This document shows, in pieces, positions 1 through 11,275 of a DNA stretch of 64,000 bases; the first letter of the stretch is position 1; each line of letters opens with the position of its first letter. This DNA is from Didymodactylos carnosus. Its lineage: Eukaryota; Rotifera; Eurotatoria; Philodinida; Philodinidae. The notes beneath the pieces are model-generated. The model was not told the origin of the DNA, did no database searches, and worked only from the letters and a program-made list of their open reading frames with translations. A program made the translations under genes and the position numbers. The DNA is taken from NCBI GenBank assembly GCA_905250885.1, contig CAJNOQ010000031.1:1-64000 (forward strand), read 5' to 3'.

Positions 1-510
1 TCCTGTTGGAGAAAGTCATGCATGGACTCCTACAGAACTCCTGTGCAATCCCCGAGGAGTCCCTGCCAACTCCCCATTCACCGTTTGTTTTGTAGATAGG
101 CAATATATAAATATAATGTAGTTCTATGATAAAATTTTAAAAGTTTTCTTCTAGTAAATCAACATTAATGTGTCAACCTTCGATGGGTGATATGTGCTGC
201 AGCGGTATCAGTGATAGTATCTAGCACTTAATTACTAATTAGTTACATGAAATTAAGAAGATGGATCAATAGACCCACAGGGAGTCCCCAAGGACTCTCT
301 TGAAAATCTCTGAGAACTCCCCAGGGACTTCCTTAAGAATCCCATAGAACTCCTGCGGGAGTCTTGAGGAATCCCTCTTGAATCCCTTAAAAATCCTCCA
401 TAACACCACAGAGGATCTTGCCGGGCCCCCGCGACAGGACTCCTGCTGACTCCTGTAGGACTTTTTTTCCAGGACTCCTGCGGGAGATTAATCAGGAGTC
501 TCACTAGGGA
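1..510. repeat. GACTCCTG-rich degenerate repeat block
   Basis: This stretch is clearly richer in G and C than the DNA around it. It is built from many imperfect copies of short words such as GACTCCTG, GGACTCC and their complements (for example near 20-70, 280-340, 430-510), so short hairpins can form throughout. The open frame read on the minus strand (253-618) is Arg/Ser/Gly-rich and follows the repeat, so I do not treat it as a gene. The block may continue left of the window. Confidence 0.6.
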
Positions 511-3500
511 GAGCGCTGCAGAATTGTCCCAGACCCGAATGTTTGGTTCATTTAGCCAAAGACTGCTTTTTTCACTTAAGAAATTTTTAAAAATCAGTGG
601 CATCGAGTTAACATCCATCTTGAGCCTCGACGCAGTTTATATTTTGACGAGATATGCATTGCTCAATTTTGTATGCCCATACATAAAATTCATGTTCATT
701 AGGTTTTCTCACTTTTTTGCCAAAAGCAAACATTCGTACGAGATTCAAAATGATCCATCGACTTATATAATATTTCCTCGTATGTTCAAGAGAGACTATA
801 AGGTTTTCATGAAAGTTGATGTAAATAGACACGTTGGATTTGCGTGATTATATAGAAAACATGTTAGACTATCATTTTTATATCGATCATGTTTGAAGGT
901 TCATAAAACATAGTAATTTTCCAAATATCTTCCAGAAATCCTACTTTCTATAAAAGATTTTTAACTTTTGTATTTTACAGAAAGGTCAAAAGCATCAAAC
1001 TCTTGGCTACAAAACTGCAAGAATCACGCGTAGTGAGCATTTTTCTAACAGCAGGCGAAAATCAGAATTTTATGCTTGTAAACCATTTTTCTTATAAATA
1101 ATTATCATTGCTTAGTCATCTTTGATGCTTTTCAAGAAAAAATAAACATTTTTTCAGAAAAAAAACAACCGATCTTGCAGGTTGAAAACGAAAAAATATC
1201 GATCGATGGATTCGATCCAAAACTTATTGTGTTATATATGATTCGATACAACCTGATACGCTGATTCAGAATATGTTCTTATTTTTTTCTTAAAAGTATT
1301 TCTCAACGGAAGAACATAGATTTTACCTGAAAAATTAGAGGACTTTTTGGCTATGTTTTATCGCGATCTTTGACGCTGGGAATCAAAAATTTGATTCTGT
1401 TAAACTGAACATCTATCGTTGTATATTTTACTGTCTTCGAATCAGGAAAATTTGCACTTTCGATTTTTTGCTTAATGTCCGCCTGGATGGCCATAGTTCT
1501 ACAGCTGTCTTCAATCCGACCTTATTCAAAATGGTCGCTCTTTTTCAAAGGATTGTAGCATTTTTAGGACAGTAATACATAACTGATAAGTTTGAATGTA
1601 TTCACTTAGGAAAACAAAAAAAATCACAACTGACCATAGGTTTTCCCTCACTTATTCTAGAAATTTTTTTCTCTGACCGTAACTATTGGATATCTAATTA
1701 TAGATGAGCAAAGTACGGGATATATAAATCTGTGTAAAAAATAGACTAAAATATATATTTTCTCTCGTGTCTATGACGAAATATTACGCGAAAAGCAAAT
1801 GTCAATTGAGAATAGATTGATAAGTACTTTCTCATTTGAATGTGAGAAGCCTTACTAACTCATTTAAAATTGTCCAATCAGACGATGCTCATTATGGTCG
1901 TTGTATTAGATATTAGATTTAGTCAAATTCACTGGACGCTATTAAAATCTCATTATTCAAAATGGACTTGTGAATTATCTTGTCAATGGTGGTGTAAATT
2001 TGAATTGTGACCTTCCCACTCATCATCATTATATACGAGCACAAACACCAACACCAACAAAAAAAAAAAGAAAAAGTCATACTATTATTACATTTTAATG
2101 TTTATCTCGTGTTGGCTGTCGTGCAATAATACAGACAACTATATATTCTTCTTGTTGATGAAATAATGTAAATCGATTGTCAAGAGGTTAAGTGAAAGAG
2201 AGAAAATATTCATTCGACTACATTTCCTCTTTTTTTCATATTCATTAAATGATGTCATTTTACAACGTGATATATACAAAACATAATGTTTGCAAACGCA
2301 TGTTGAATGCCTATTGCATGAGTTTTAAAATTAGAAACAAAAGAGAATACGTTTCATCAATTGATGAGAAATACATTCGATTTTTTTATTCGACAGTATT
2401 CAACCGCATATGATATCATTAAAATATCACTAGCTAAAAAAACGAAATATGTGAGACAAAAAATTTTTTAAACTTGTCCACTATAATGAAAATTAAGATG
2501 AATTTGAATAAAGTCTGAGCCACTCAGTTTCTATGAAGATCTGAACTATTTTACAGAATAAATAAGTTGTAGATTAGAAAAGTAACGGTATCTGCAAAAC
2601 ATAAAAAAATAGACATTATTAAGAGTTCTTTAGCGATCTAAAAGAAATAAGAAAATGTACCGTATGTGTGTAACATCCAGTTTCTTTTTCTTCGTGATGA
2701 ACATGCGATAGAGTATTAAATGTTGTCGGTAGTTGAACGTTCTATTTTTGGATATGTATAGTTCGGTGTTGTGCATTGAAGATGAAAGACGTCAACAATA
2801 AAGGAATTATCACTTGATTTGTTCTTTAGTTAAAAGGCTGTGCACAAAAGCATAAATAACAACAAAATAAATGTCTTGTATAACTTTAAATTGAAAACCA
2901 TTTCAAATTTGTCACACAACGTAGAAGATCGATTTGCTTTTTATTGAAGAGAAAAGCATGAAATCCGTATAAAAAAAAATTCATGACTAAAAAAACGAAT
3001 TGAATCATCAAATAGAAAAAAAGATGTAAAAGCTTTTTACGAACTTATTCTCGGAGAGACATTATATCCTTACTGAAACGGGAAGAGGAAGTGTATCTAT
3101 TCTCCTCTTCAAAAATGATTACTTCAATTTTCTGATTTTTTTTCTTAAAAATGAAGATTTTACTTGTGACTGCATCCACTATGTCATACATCTTTTTAAA
3201 AAAGTGAGATGAAAATAAAAGATTATACCCTCTGTTCGTAACTGTGATTGGACGAACAATTTGAGATCTATTTTAAACTTTCACAGTAAAAACCTGTTGC
3301 TCTTTTTTTTTACTAAAATATGTTTTTTAATGTAAAACTAACTCAGATTATATTTTACTACGACTTATAAAAAAAATAGAACTTATTCAGAAATTTGCGT
3401 GTCGTTCTCCTTACTCCAAATCACTTGAGGTACCGCTGAGAAATATCTGTTTAACAATAAATACAGTAGAATACAATTACCTTATTGATAGCTAAATATT

Positions 3501-3777
3501 ATAGAAAATGAGTTTATTTCGTGATAATACTTAAACGAGAGAAAATTTGTTAATTAATTTAGAGAACATATAAATATTTACACGATATAAAGGGTAGTAA
3601 TAAATAGTTCATGAAAGACAATTTATTTGACATTAGTTTAATAGCCACATTGATTTGTTCTCATTTGCTTACACACTTTAAAAGAATAGAATAAATAAAT
3701 ATTTTGAGTATGTGTAAATTGAAACGGGCACCTAGACTATAAACAAGATGATTCTGTTTTCTTATTTGTTATTTTAG
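511..3777. other. AT-rich gene-free stretch left of the homeobox exons
   Basis: No recognisable coding exon, RNA gene or long repeat was found. Small open frames (for example 524-847 plus) have no family resemblance. The 5' part of the NK6-class gene must lie here or left of the window, but I could not find an exon encoding its usual N-terminal repressor motif. Confidence 0.5.
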
Positions 3778-6700
3778 CATCATCATTGGAACAAAACACG
3801 TTAGATAAAGATCTCAAACGAAAGAGCAGTCGACCAACATTTACCGGTCATCAAATATTTGCATTAGAAAAAATGTTTGAACAAACGAAGTATTTAGCCG
3901 GTCCCGAACGTGCTCGATTAGCCTATTCATTGGGAATGTCTGAAAGTCAAGTGAAAGTAAGTAATTCATATTTAAATTCTTCACTAAAGATTTTTGGTGA
4001 TTATTCATAACACTGAAATATTCTAAACAATAAAAGTATTCAGTAAAACCGAAGAAAAAGCAAATATTTTGTCTGCCGCTGTTTATCTCGATTTGAGTGT
4101 ACAAAAATCGCACTGTATAACCAAAACGTAATTTACTCGTAAAATAATGGCTGTTATTCTTCGACCAATATGGCCTAGAACTAATAAAAAGAATCAATAA
4201 ATAAACTAGATGCCAACTGCGTACTGTGAAGATTGAAAGCCGACTGAATGAAACATTTCTCGAACCCGTTAGCTTCTAGCTATGACATAAGCTCCGTAGA
4301 TAATTAATTTAAACCGGAAATCTATCAGTGGAAGAACCTGATATGTTCTTCTTTAGCAACAAAATATGTTTCGAATTTTATTCAGCTAGATTTATCTTCT
4401 ACAGCATATTATTCACATCACTGTATCAGCTGATTCATTATCCTATCATACATTCTGCTATAACTTTCATCGTATCAAGTACTATAGTCTATATTCACTA
4501 CGAAGGATGTCACGTGACGATTTATTATCTGATAGGTGAAACGATAGAGTTTTCTGAAAAATATACTCGTTTTCTGGTACTAATTATAGGATAGCTAAAG
4601 CAAATATTCGAAAACTAACTCTAGTCATGTACGACTCTTCTACTTTCGAATCAGCTTTTTTCGAAATCTGTACGATCAGAGATAATCGAGAACGGTGGGT
4701 AAAAAAATCAACTCAAAAGTGTAGAGAGAGAAAGAAGAAGAACACACGGGTTTCGGTTAAAAGCAATAAGCCGAGCCGATTACATTTCACTCAGTCGGCT
4801 TAAAAATGACTTGAAAGATTAGAGAGAGAAACAAGATGTAAAGCGTTTTATCTTTGAATGCATATGAGTTTATTCTTAGTGGTAGATTTGTTTGACAACA
4901 AAGACAGTGAGAATACCGTTGTTTTAGAACACGTTAGAATAAATTATTTCATTTAAGCTTTACTAGAATTTCCACAAATGCCAATAGTAAAAATCAATTT
5001 ATCGTGTGATAGCGAATCAATTTTCCAGCCATTATTTTATTAAGTTTCATTTTTCATACCCATTGTTTTTGAATTAATTAAATGCTGAACGATAAAATGT
5101 ATCGCTATTACTATATTCCTCGAATAATTTTTATTCCTGTATTCACATGGAGTCCTCTGAGTTCGTCCCAAATTGACTTCTCAATTCGTCCCATGAAGCT
5201 TTTTTTCTCAGTTCGTCCAATATATTTTTTTCTCAATTCGTCTCAGATATCTATGCTCGCGCCTCAAAATAAATAAAGTGTTGTACCATCGAACAGTTTA
5301 GTCGACGGCGATGGTATTGTAGGCAATACAAGGTGCGTGTACGTGGCAAAATGTGTCGTGTTAGCCACTACTATCACAAATTTAAATCTAAATAAGTTAA
5401 ATTGGTTTGTTCATCAAAATGTTAGTTTTCACGTCTACTGAAAAAGCGAAATCAGTTTTGAATCATAATGGGTATCAATACACCAAAAAACGAGCAAACA
5501 AAACAAATAATCAATGGCGGTGTCGGGATCGAACTTGTTCAAGTACACTATTATTATGTACAGACGATATGAGAATTTTACGGAATGAATCAGCACACAC
5601 AAGCGAGAGAGGAAACACTACCTCTTCGAAAAATATATTCATATATTCAGTCATATATACGCAAGAAGTACGGACAATTGTATTAAAGTTAATTAAGTGT
5701 AAACTGTTATGGGACGAACTGAGAATAAAACTTCATAGGACGAATTGAGAAGTCAATTTGGGACGACCTGAGAGTAAACTATTCACATTACAAAGATAGA
5801 TAGAGATATTAATTAAATGACATGGACAGCAAAAAGATTTTCTCTTTGCTCACTTCAGATCTGAAATTTATGTCCTTGTTGTGAAAGAAAAAAAAAATCG
5901 CGTTTGACGAGGATATCAAGAGTGTCAAGTTCAATTTTTATTCTTCTTGTCTCCGTCTTTAAGCTCCAGCATTCAGTACTACAAGCTTGTTTCACATCTT
6001 TCGGAATACATAATCTTATCTGTCTATCTTCTCGTTCTCGTTTCTTATTCCTCTTATAAATTTAAACTTCTTAATGTCTTTCAGTCTTTTACTTTTCTTA
6101 GTCTTTATACAGCCAATGTATGACTGGCCTCGCCCCCGTCCTGCTTTCTAAGATCGTCGGCTTTTCCTTAAGCAAAATTTTTTCTTGAATTGAAAATGGC
6201 ACTCTACGGAAAGCAAACTCGTGAACCATCTGGATAAATCAGTAATTAGTAGAAATTGAGCAAGAATTGATGAATGACAACCTCAGCTATTTAGTAATGT
6301 ATAGCGTAGCGTATGCTATTTATCCTATCTCTTGGCCGCAGCAGATACAAATGCTCGAAACATTTGAATTCAAATTCAATCAGCTTGTCATCAAGAAAAC
6401 AAAAACATCGGAAATTGCTGTCAATTTCTGACCTATTAGTTAATTTAGGCAATCGTTTATTCGGATAACTGAGTATTCCTTTTAGTCTTTTACTCCTTTT
6501 AGTTCTTTACTGCGCTTACTTCTTTTAACCATTTTGTTGAAAATGTTTTGTAAAATGTGAGAGATTTCAGATGGACTTATCCTCATGTCAGCAAGAAAAC
6601 GTTTTACAGTTAAAATATCAGACATCAAACCACTTACAGCTAATCTTTGTCGAAAACTTTTTTTTCTTCTACGTTGCCTTCTTTTCATGGCAATAGATAG

Positions 6701-6939
6701 ATACTTGAAATACATGAAAGTAAACTAAACTAAAAATGGCTTGTTTTATTCGCTTAGAGCTTATGACTATTATCATATTACTCCAGCTAAACTGATTATT
6801 TTCCATATATATTTAGGTTTGGTTTCAGAATCGTCGAACTAAATGGAGAAAGAAACATGCTGCAGAAGTCGTCGGTTCAAAACGTAAACAAGATAGAGAA
6901 TCGCTTATTACCGCAGATTCTAACTCAAATTCGGACTGA
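3778..6939 (+). CDS. NK6-class homeobox transcription factor (3' exons, partial)
   Basis: Exons are 3778-3956 and 6817-6939; the gene is 5'-incomplete. The first exon follows a TTTTAG acceptor and has no in-frame ATG, so it is internal. It encodes the homeodomain through helix 3 as far as ESQVK, and a GTAAGT donor follows. The second exon resumes exactly with [17 protein letters not shown] and stops at TGA 6937-6939. [20 protein letters not shown] and the HAAE tail are diagnostic of the Nkx6/Gtx class, nuclear DNA-binding repressors used in neural and endodermal patterning in other animals. Splitting the homeodomain before WFQN is a known intron position in this class. The 2860-bp intron is very long for this window, where most introns are about 60 bp, and it contains a transposon. 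The N-terminal exons are not visible. Confidence 0.93.
5149..5779 (+). mobile_element. MULE-like non-autonomous DNA transposon with FLYWCH ORF
   Basis: The element sits in the long intron of the homeobox gene. Long terminal inverted repeats are visible: the left end reads GACTTCTCAATTCGTCCCAT near 5176, and its close complement occurs near 5736. Both ends carry repeated AGTTCGTCC units. The element is bordered by perfect 9-bp direct repeats, TATTCACAT, at 5140-5148 and 5780-5788. A 9-bp target duplication is typical of Mutator-like elements (MULEs). At 631 bp it is too short to encode a transposase, so it is a deletion derivative that kept only a FLYWCH zinc-finger ORF. Confidence 0.85.
5419..5748 (+). 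CDS. FLYWCH-type zinc finger ORF inside the MULE-like element
   Basis: A 109-residue frame starts at the ATG at 5419. It shows the FLYWCH pattern: an N-terminal VFTSTEKAK strand, GYQYTKKR, the core [10 protein letters not shown], and a late His in SAHTS. The Trp, both Cys and the His that bind zinc in the family are in place, although only one His is obvious. FLYWCH domains often accompany MULE transposases, where they may bind element ends. The frame runs into the right inverted repeat, so its C-terminus is probably not native. It may not be expressed. Confidence 0.6.
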   Translation: MLVFTSTEKAKSVLNHNGYQYTKKRANKTNNQWRCRDRTCSSTLLLCTDDMRILRNESAHTSERGNTTSSKNIFIYSVIYTQEVRTIVLKLIKCKLLWDELRIKLHRTN

Positions 6940-7572
6940 CCATATTCCTTTGTAACAATCATTTGAAGCAAAGCATAGGAAATTTGTTTCAACTTTGGCA
7001 AAAAAAAATCAATGGGAAAAAAAATAGCTGTAAAACAGAATTTATCTTGTTATTTTGTTCAGGCAACTATTAGTTATTCATCGTTTAAGTTTTTGAATAT
7101 TTTATTTTAGTCTGTTTCGCTGATTGTGATTGTGTACATATTACCTTGGAATTTTCTTGAGTATTCTTCGTTTGTTCAATAACATTGTATTTAGAAATTA
7201 TTTTTCAATCATTCCAAATTGTTTTTGATTTGATACAATGACTTCATATAGATTAATGTCTCTAAAAATATTGATTTGTTTTCGGTCGTAAAATTGGTGT
7301 GCAGATACGTTGACATATTTTATTAGGTTCATTTCTATTGACAGTTAGAAGTAGAAGTAGACTCAAAATATCTTTTAATCTTTCATTCTCTTAACATATG
7401 ATTTCACAATGCAGTGTGGAACTGGCGTATGGATTTTGGACAAAACACCATTCTTCATACATTGCGTCATTTTCTTTAATATATATATATCACTACTCAA
7501 TATTCGAAGCTTACAAAAATGAATTAAACATGACCTGAGATATCAATCAATAAATGATTATCTATGACTGTA
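6940..7572. other. Intergenic, between convergent homeobox and innexin genes
   Basis: AT-rich sequence separates the 3' end of the plus-strand homeobox gene from the 3' end of the minus-strand innexin gene. It should hold both 3' untranslated regions. I see no other gene or repeat. Confidence 0.5.
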
Positions 7573-8800
7573 TTAAACAATAGTACGACGTTTTTCGTAT
7601 AAATGTTGGAGAATCTGTTTTGCAGTATATTCATCGGTATTTTGAGCAATAATTCGAAATACTAAATAACCATCCGCATGTAAATAGTCCATGAAACTAT
7701 CATCTGCGAGATAAGTATTAAGATCACGTCTTCTTGCTGATCTTGTCATCGATATAATCCATAGAATTATACTAATAAAATTAATAAACGTTAATACTAG
7801 CAACCAAAACCAAATACAAAGAAATATCTTTTCATTAAATAAATTAATTGGTAAAGTACATTGAATAACGTACCAATGTTGATTTGAACCTAAATGTCTT
7901 ATCATAAAATCACACATTGTTACACGTGGAAATCTTGGTGATTCAAACAAATCTCCGCCACGAAAAAAATGACTCAACACTTCAAAACCATAACTAGAAA
8001 ACTGAAACGATAAAAAAGCGTTTAGAAGAAAAAATTGTCCAAGACAATTTATAAAATATAACACTTTAATAAGAAAATACAAGATGACTAATCGAAAATT
8101 AAAATTCTTTAATTGTCCTCCGCAACATGTTCTACCACGCTCATAGTCTAAATATGAATTTAACGATTTTTTAACTATATCAAGTCCTTTATCACCCTTT
8201 ATATCTTCTTTTATTGCCTTAGTAAGACGACGCAGATCAAGTCCACTTTGACGTGTAAGCGCATGCCAAAATATTTTTGGCGCATAAAATAATAGAGACA
8301 TGCCAAACAAAATGTAAGTTGTCCATTGATAATAGGATCTAAACAAAAACATTATATTACTTGATGCGAGCCACTTTGATAGTTATTACTCACATATGGT
8401 ACAAGCGAGGTTTTGATCGATCGGGAATAGTTACTATATAAAATAGTAAGATGATATCAAATTATTAAAATAAAGACATGTATTTACTTTCTTCAGTTGG
8501 CAAATAGTATGTTCCTTTCAACCAACATATACTGTTTGCATAGGTATTATGAGGTTTTTGGAATTGAGCTAGATAGGACAGAAAAACATCTTTAAATATG
8601 AAAATTGAAATCAAAACTAGCTTACCAGGCGTCCAACAATTAATTGGCTTTCCAACATATGTTTTAGCAAGAATAATCAATATGCATAGTACTAGAGCCC
8701 TCACGGTATATCGACTATTCAATCTATCAGCTAAATCGTCCTCTTCAAGACCGTGACTTTTCAGTCCAAATAGTTCCTCGGGTATCAGTATTTTTTTCAT
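7573..8800 (-). CDS. Innexin (gap-junction channel protein), copy A
   Basis: Minus-strand exons are 8626-8800, 8488-8568, 8394-8433 and 7573-8338. All introns are 55-57 to about 60 bp with GT-AG ends, and the phases join to a 353-residue protein. It forms intercellular or hemichannels in the plasma membrane. Innexin hallmarks in order: EEDDLADRLNSRYT, first membrane helix, YVGKPINCWTP with the two first-loop cysteines (the second in YANSICW), canonical SYYQW at the start of helix 2, CDFMIRHLG and VIQCTLPINLFNEK with the two second-loop cysteines, then helix 4 and a short cytoplasmic tail. The third exon is only 40 bp and falls in a region missed if the gene is read unspliced. The ATG at 8800 is preceded by TTTGTAG, so an extra short 5' exon is possible. 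Confidence 0.93.
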
Positions 8801-9195
8801 CTACAAAGTTTTTGAGAGTTTACAAAATAATAGAACATCCTATACAAAAGTCAGTATATAATTAGAAAAGACAATGTCGAGAATATACCTCAATGACAAA
8901 AGAATAAAAGGACTGAATATTTGTAGCAATGAAATATCAGTAGGTGATAAATACATTAACATGAAAACGATTATCCTAACAATAATTTGGAAATTGGTTC
9001 AAACAGGATAGAATTATCATAGGCTTTTTAATTAAAAAGAAGATAAACAACATACGAGACTAACTAATGACTGACATATTGTAAAATACGTATGCGAGTG
9101 ACGATAAAAGAGTTGAGTTACAGGTTGTCTTGCTCATTTCTTATTATTGTTTCTTTTAAATAGAATAGGGTCTTTGTTAATACACGAAGTCAGAT
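8801..9195. other. Upstream region of innexin A
   Basis: AT-rich DNA upstream of the innexin start. It presumably includes the promoter and perhaps a 5' untranslated exon. No specific site is recognisable. Confidence 0.4.
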
Positions 9196-9492
9196 AAATT
9201 ATATTTTTAATATTTCTTAAAGTATATACTTTGTCTTCGTAAAATTTATTATCTACAATCAACAGTTAGACGTTTCGATTTCAATGTGCACTCTTCTTCA
9301 GTATACATAAAATAAAATTCCAACATAAAATTAATAAAACAAAATGTATATATACAAAAAAAACAATTTTCGTTTACATTGTAATATGTACAGTAGATGT
9401 TAAAACTATACAGTTTTTTGTATATATACATTTTGTTTTATTAATTTTATGTTGGAACAAAGTATAAATTTTAAGAAATATTAAAAATATTA
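9196..9492. repeat. Nested palindromic element (two inverted-repeat shells)
   Basis: Outer arms 9196-9233 and 9458-9492 are imperfect complements. Inner arms 9319-9363 and 9414-9456 match almost perfectly over more than 40 bp. The DNA could fold into a two-tier hairpin about 300 bp long. Between the left arms, 9269-9301 on the minus strand reads CTGAAGA followed by a short stem region and CGAAACGTC. That arrangement resembles a degenerate hammerhead-ribozyme core as found in some retroelements. The element type is uncertain. Confidence 0.6.
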
Positions 9493-9834
9493 TTGTTTCT
9501 TGTTGTACTGATCACATGTATAGTATATTAACTGCAAACAAGAATGTGTTTCTATGATTAGACAAACGCTGACTTCATGTTTTGTGATAAAAAATTGAAT
9601 CGGGATTTGTCTTTGCTCAAAACAACGCTTACTGTTAAGGGTTTTTCGTTAGTCTCATAGATTATTCGCACGAGAAAAAGAAATTTGGCATTTTCTGTTA
9701 TTTGTAAAATATTCGTGCATGTTACATTCACATTGAAATGAAGCCTCGTGAAAAGGATCGTGAAAGAAAAAAAATAAAATGGAAAAAGTTTGGATTCCAT
9801 AATAAAATGGCATTTAAACGAATTTCTAACGGAT
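9493..9834. other. Short unassigned intergenic stretch
   Basis: AT-rich DNA between the nested palindrome and the TACGATC-rich element. Open frames here have no recognisable domains. Confidence 0.4.
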
Positions 9835-11275
9835 TTAAACTATCCAGGTCGAAGAATCGCACCAAGCTCGTACACCATTGTGCAAGGTCGTACGAGAAGT
9901 AAGAAGTGGTATGATTTCTTATACTGCGATTTTGGTACAGGTCTGATTATATGTGCGTCAGGTATTTTGTATGAAATTGTGCAGTATGATTCGTACACAA
10001 TCGTTTGATAAAAATTGTACGTGATCATGTCGTACAATTTCATATGATTGGAATCGACATAGTACTCTTTAGATCTATTTTTTGCTTTTGTTGCGGTTTA
10101 TACTTGAACTGTTAGAAAAAGCTTTGTTTCGAATTCAAATGAGTTGTTTAGTGTTAGAAGTATATTGCAGCAGAAAATTCACTTCAGTTTCATAGCACTA
10201 AGCACACTAGCTGCGTAGCAGCACTATCTGCTATCCTCGCGATGTTGTGCGATGCTCAACTCACTTATTTCTTTTTGAGCTTTCTTTAAATTGAATTCTA
10301 ATTATTTAATAACACAGTTTTAGTAGGACGTTCAGAAATTAGAAGAAAGTAGCGCTGATTCAGAAGATTAGGGTCAGAAGAAAGTCTTTCCCTTTACAGT
10401 CAGTGCGTTTTTAACTTGAGCGCTATGTTCATAGGGATTTAGTTAGTTTGATGACAAGATTTGTGCTCGAAGCTTCGCGTAAGCGTATTTTCGAAAATTG
10501 GGTTCGGATGAGTCAGAACTGCGCGGATCAGAGCAGCGTATAACAGAGAAAATCACCTTCTGGAGAATTCTCTCCAAAAAATGCGTCTTAAAACATATTT
10601 TTTCAGACTTACTCTTGAAAGGACTGCTTCTCTTACTCTTTTTTCAACTCTCCATAATTTTTATTTACGAAATAAGCACATTTTTTTTGCAATGCTCTAT
10701 TTGTTGATTTTCCTTTTTAAGAAATGTATTAAATTAAATTTTTTTTTGTGTTTTGATATGATTTACCCAATGAACTGAAATATTTTTACAGTTTTTTCAA
10801 CCCGGCGACTCTTTTTCTAAACCTTTTATACCTTCCATACATTATTAAAAGGCATGAAAAAGAAATGAATTGAGAAGATTCATATGCGGCAAAAACGCAC
10901 AAGAAAAGTAAAGACAGACTGAAACCAGCAAAAAACAGTCAGAATCATGTATTATTCGTACGTAGAATCGTATACGATCGTACAAAATCAGTCGCGATCT
11001 TATGTAATCTTACTATTTCGTACGTAAGATCGCATAGGATCAGATCGCGCAATATCGTACGTACGTTTGTTGTACGAAACGTATAGTCTGGATCCTGCGA
11101 CTTTTCAGGAATCACGTTTCTGACGTCGACCGTACTATTTCGTATGTATGAATTTGTACGATTGTTTTAGATCATACCAGTTCGTGTACGATCATACAAT
11201 AGAATCGTATCTGATCGTATCCAGTCTGGTACGATCCGCTCATACGATTCTTCGATTTGGGCAATTTAATATCTG
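9835..11275. repeat. TACGATC-rich element with related inverted ends
   Basis: Two blocks, about 9835-10045 and 10945-11265, are packed with degenerate TACGATCG/GTACGA palindromic words. The left edge (CAGGTCGAAGAATCGCACC near 9845) and the complement of the right edge (CAAATCGAAGAATCGTATG) match, as do about 10 further bases outside them. The pair therefore looks like terminal inverted repeats of a 1.4 kb non-autonomous element with subterminal repeat arrays. The 900-bp centre is ordinary AT-rich DNA without a recognised ORF. No clear target duplication was found. Confidence 0.5.

Noticed and set aside
253-618. A 121-residue minus-strand frame at the left edge
   Set aside because: It is the translation of the GACTCCTG repeat; composition follows the repeat words.
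524-847. A 107-residue plus-strand frame
   Set aside because: Overlaps another frame on the opposite strand, shows no domain, and has AT-rich chance composition.
6482-6715. A 77-residue Lys/Arg-rich minus-strand frame in the homeobox intron
   Set aside because: The basic run is eye-catching, but there is no family match, no splice context and no support beyond an open frame.
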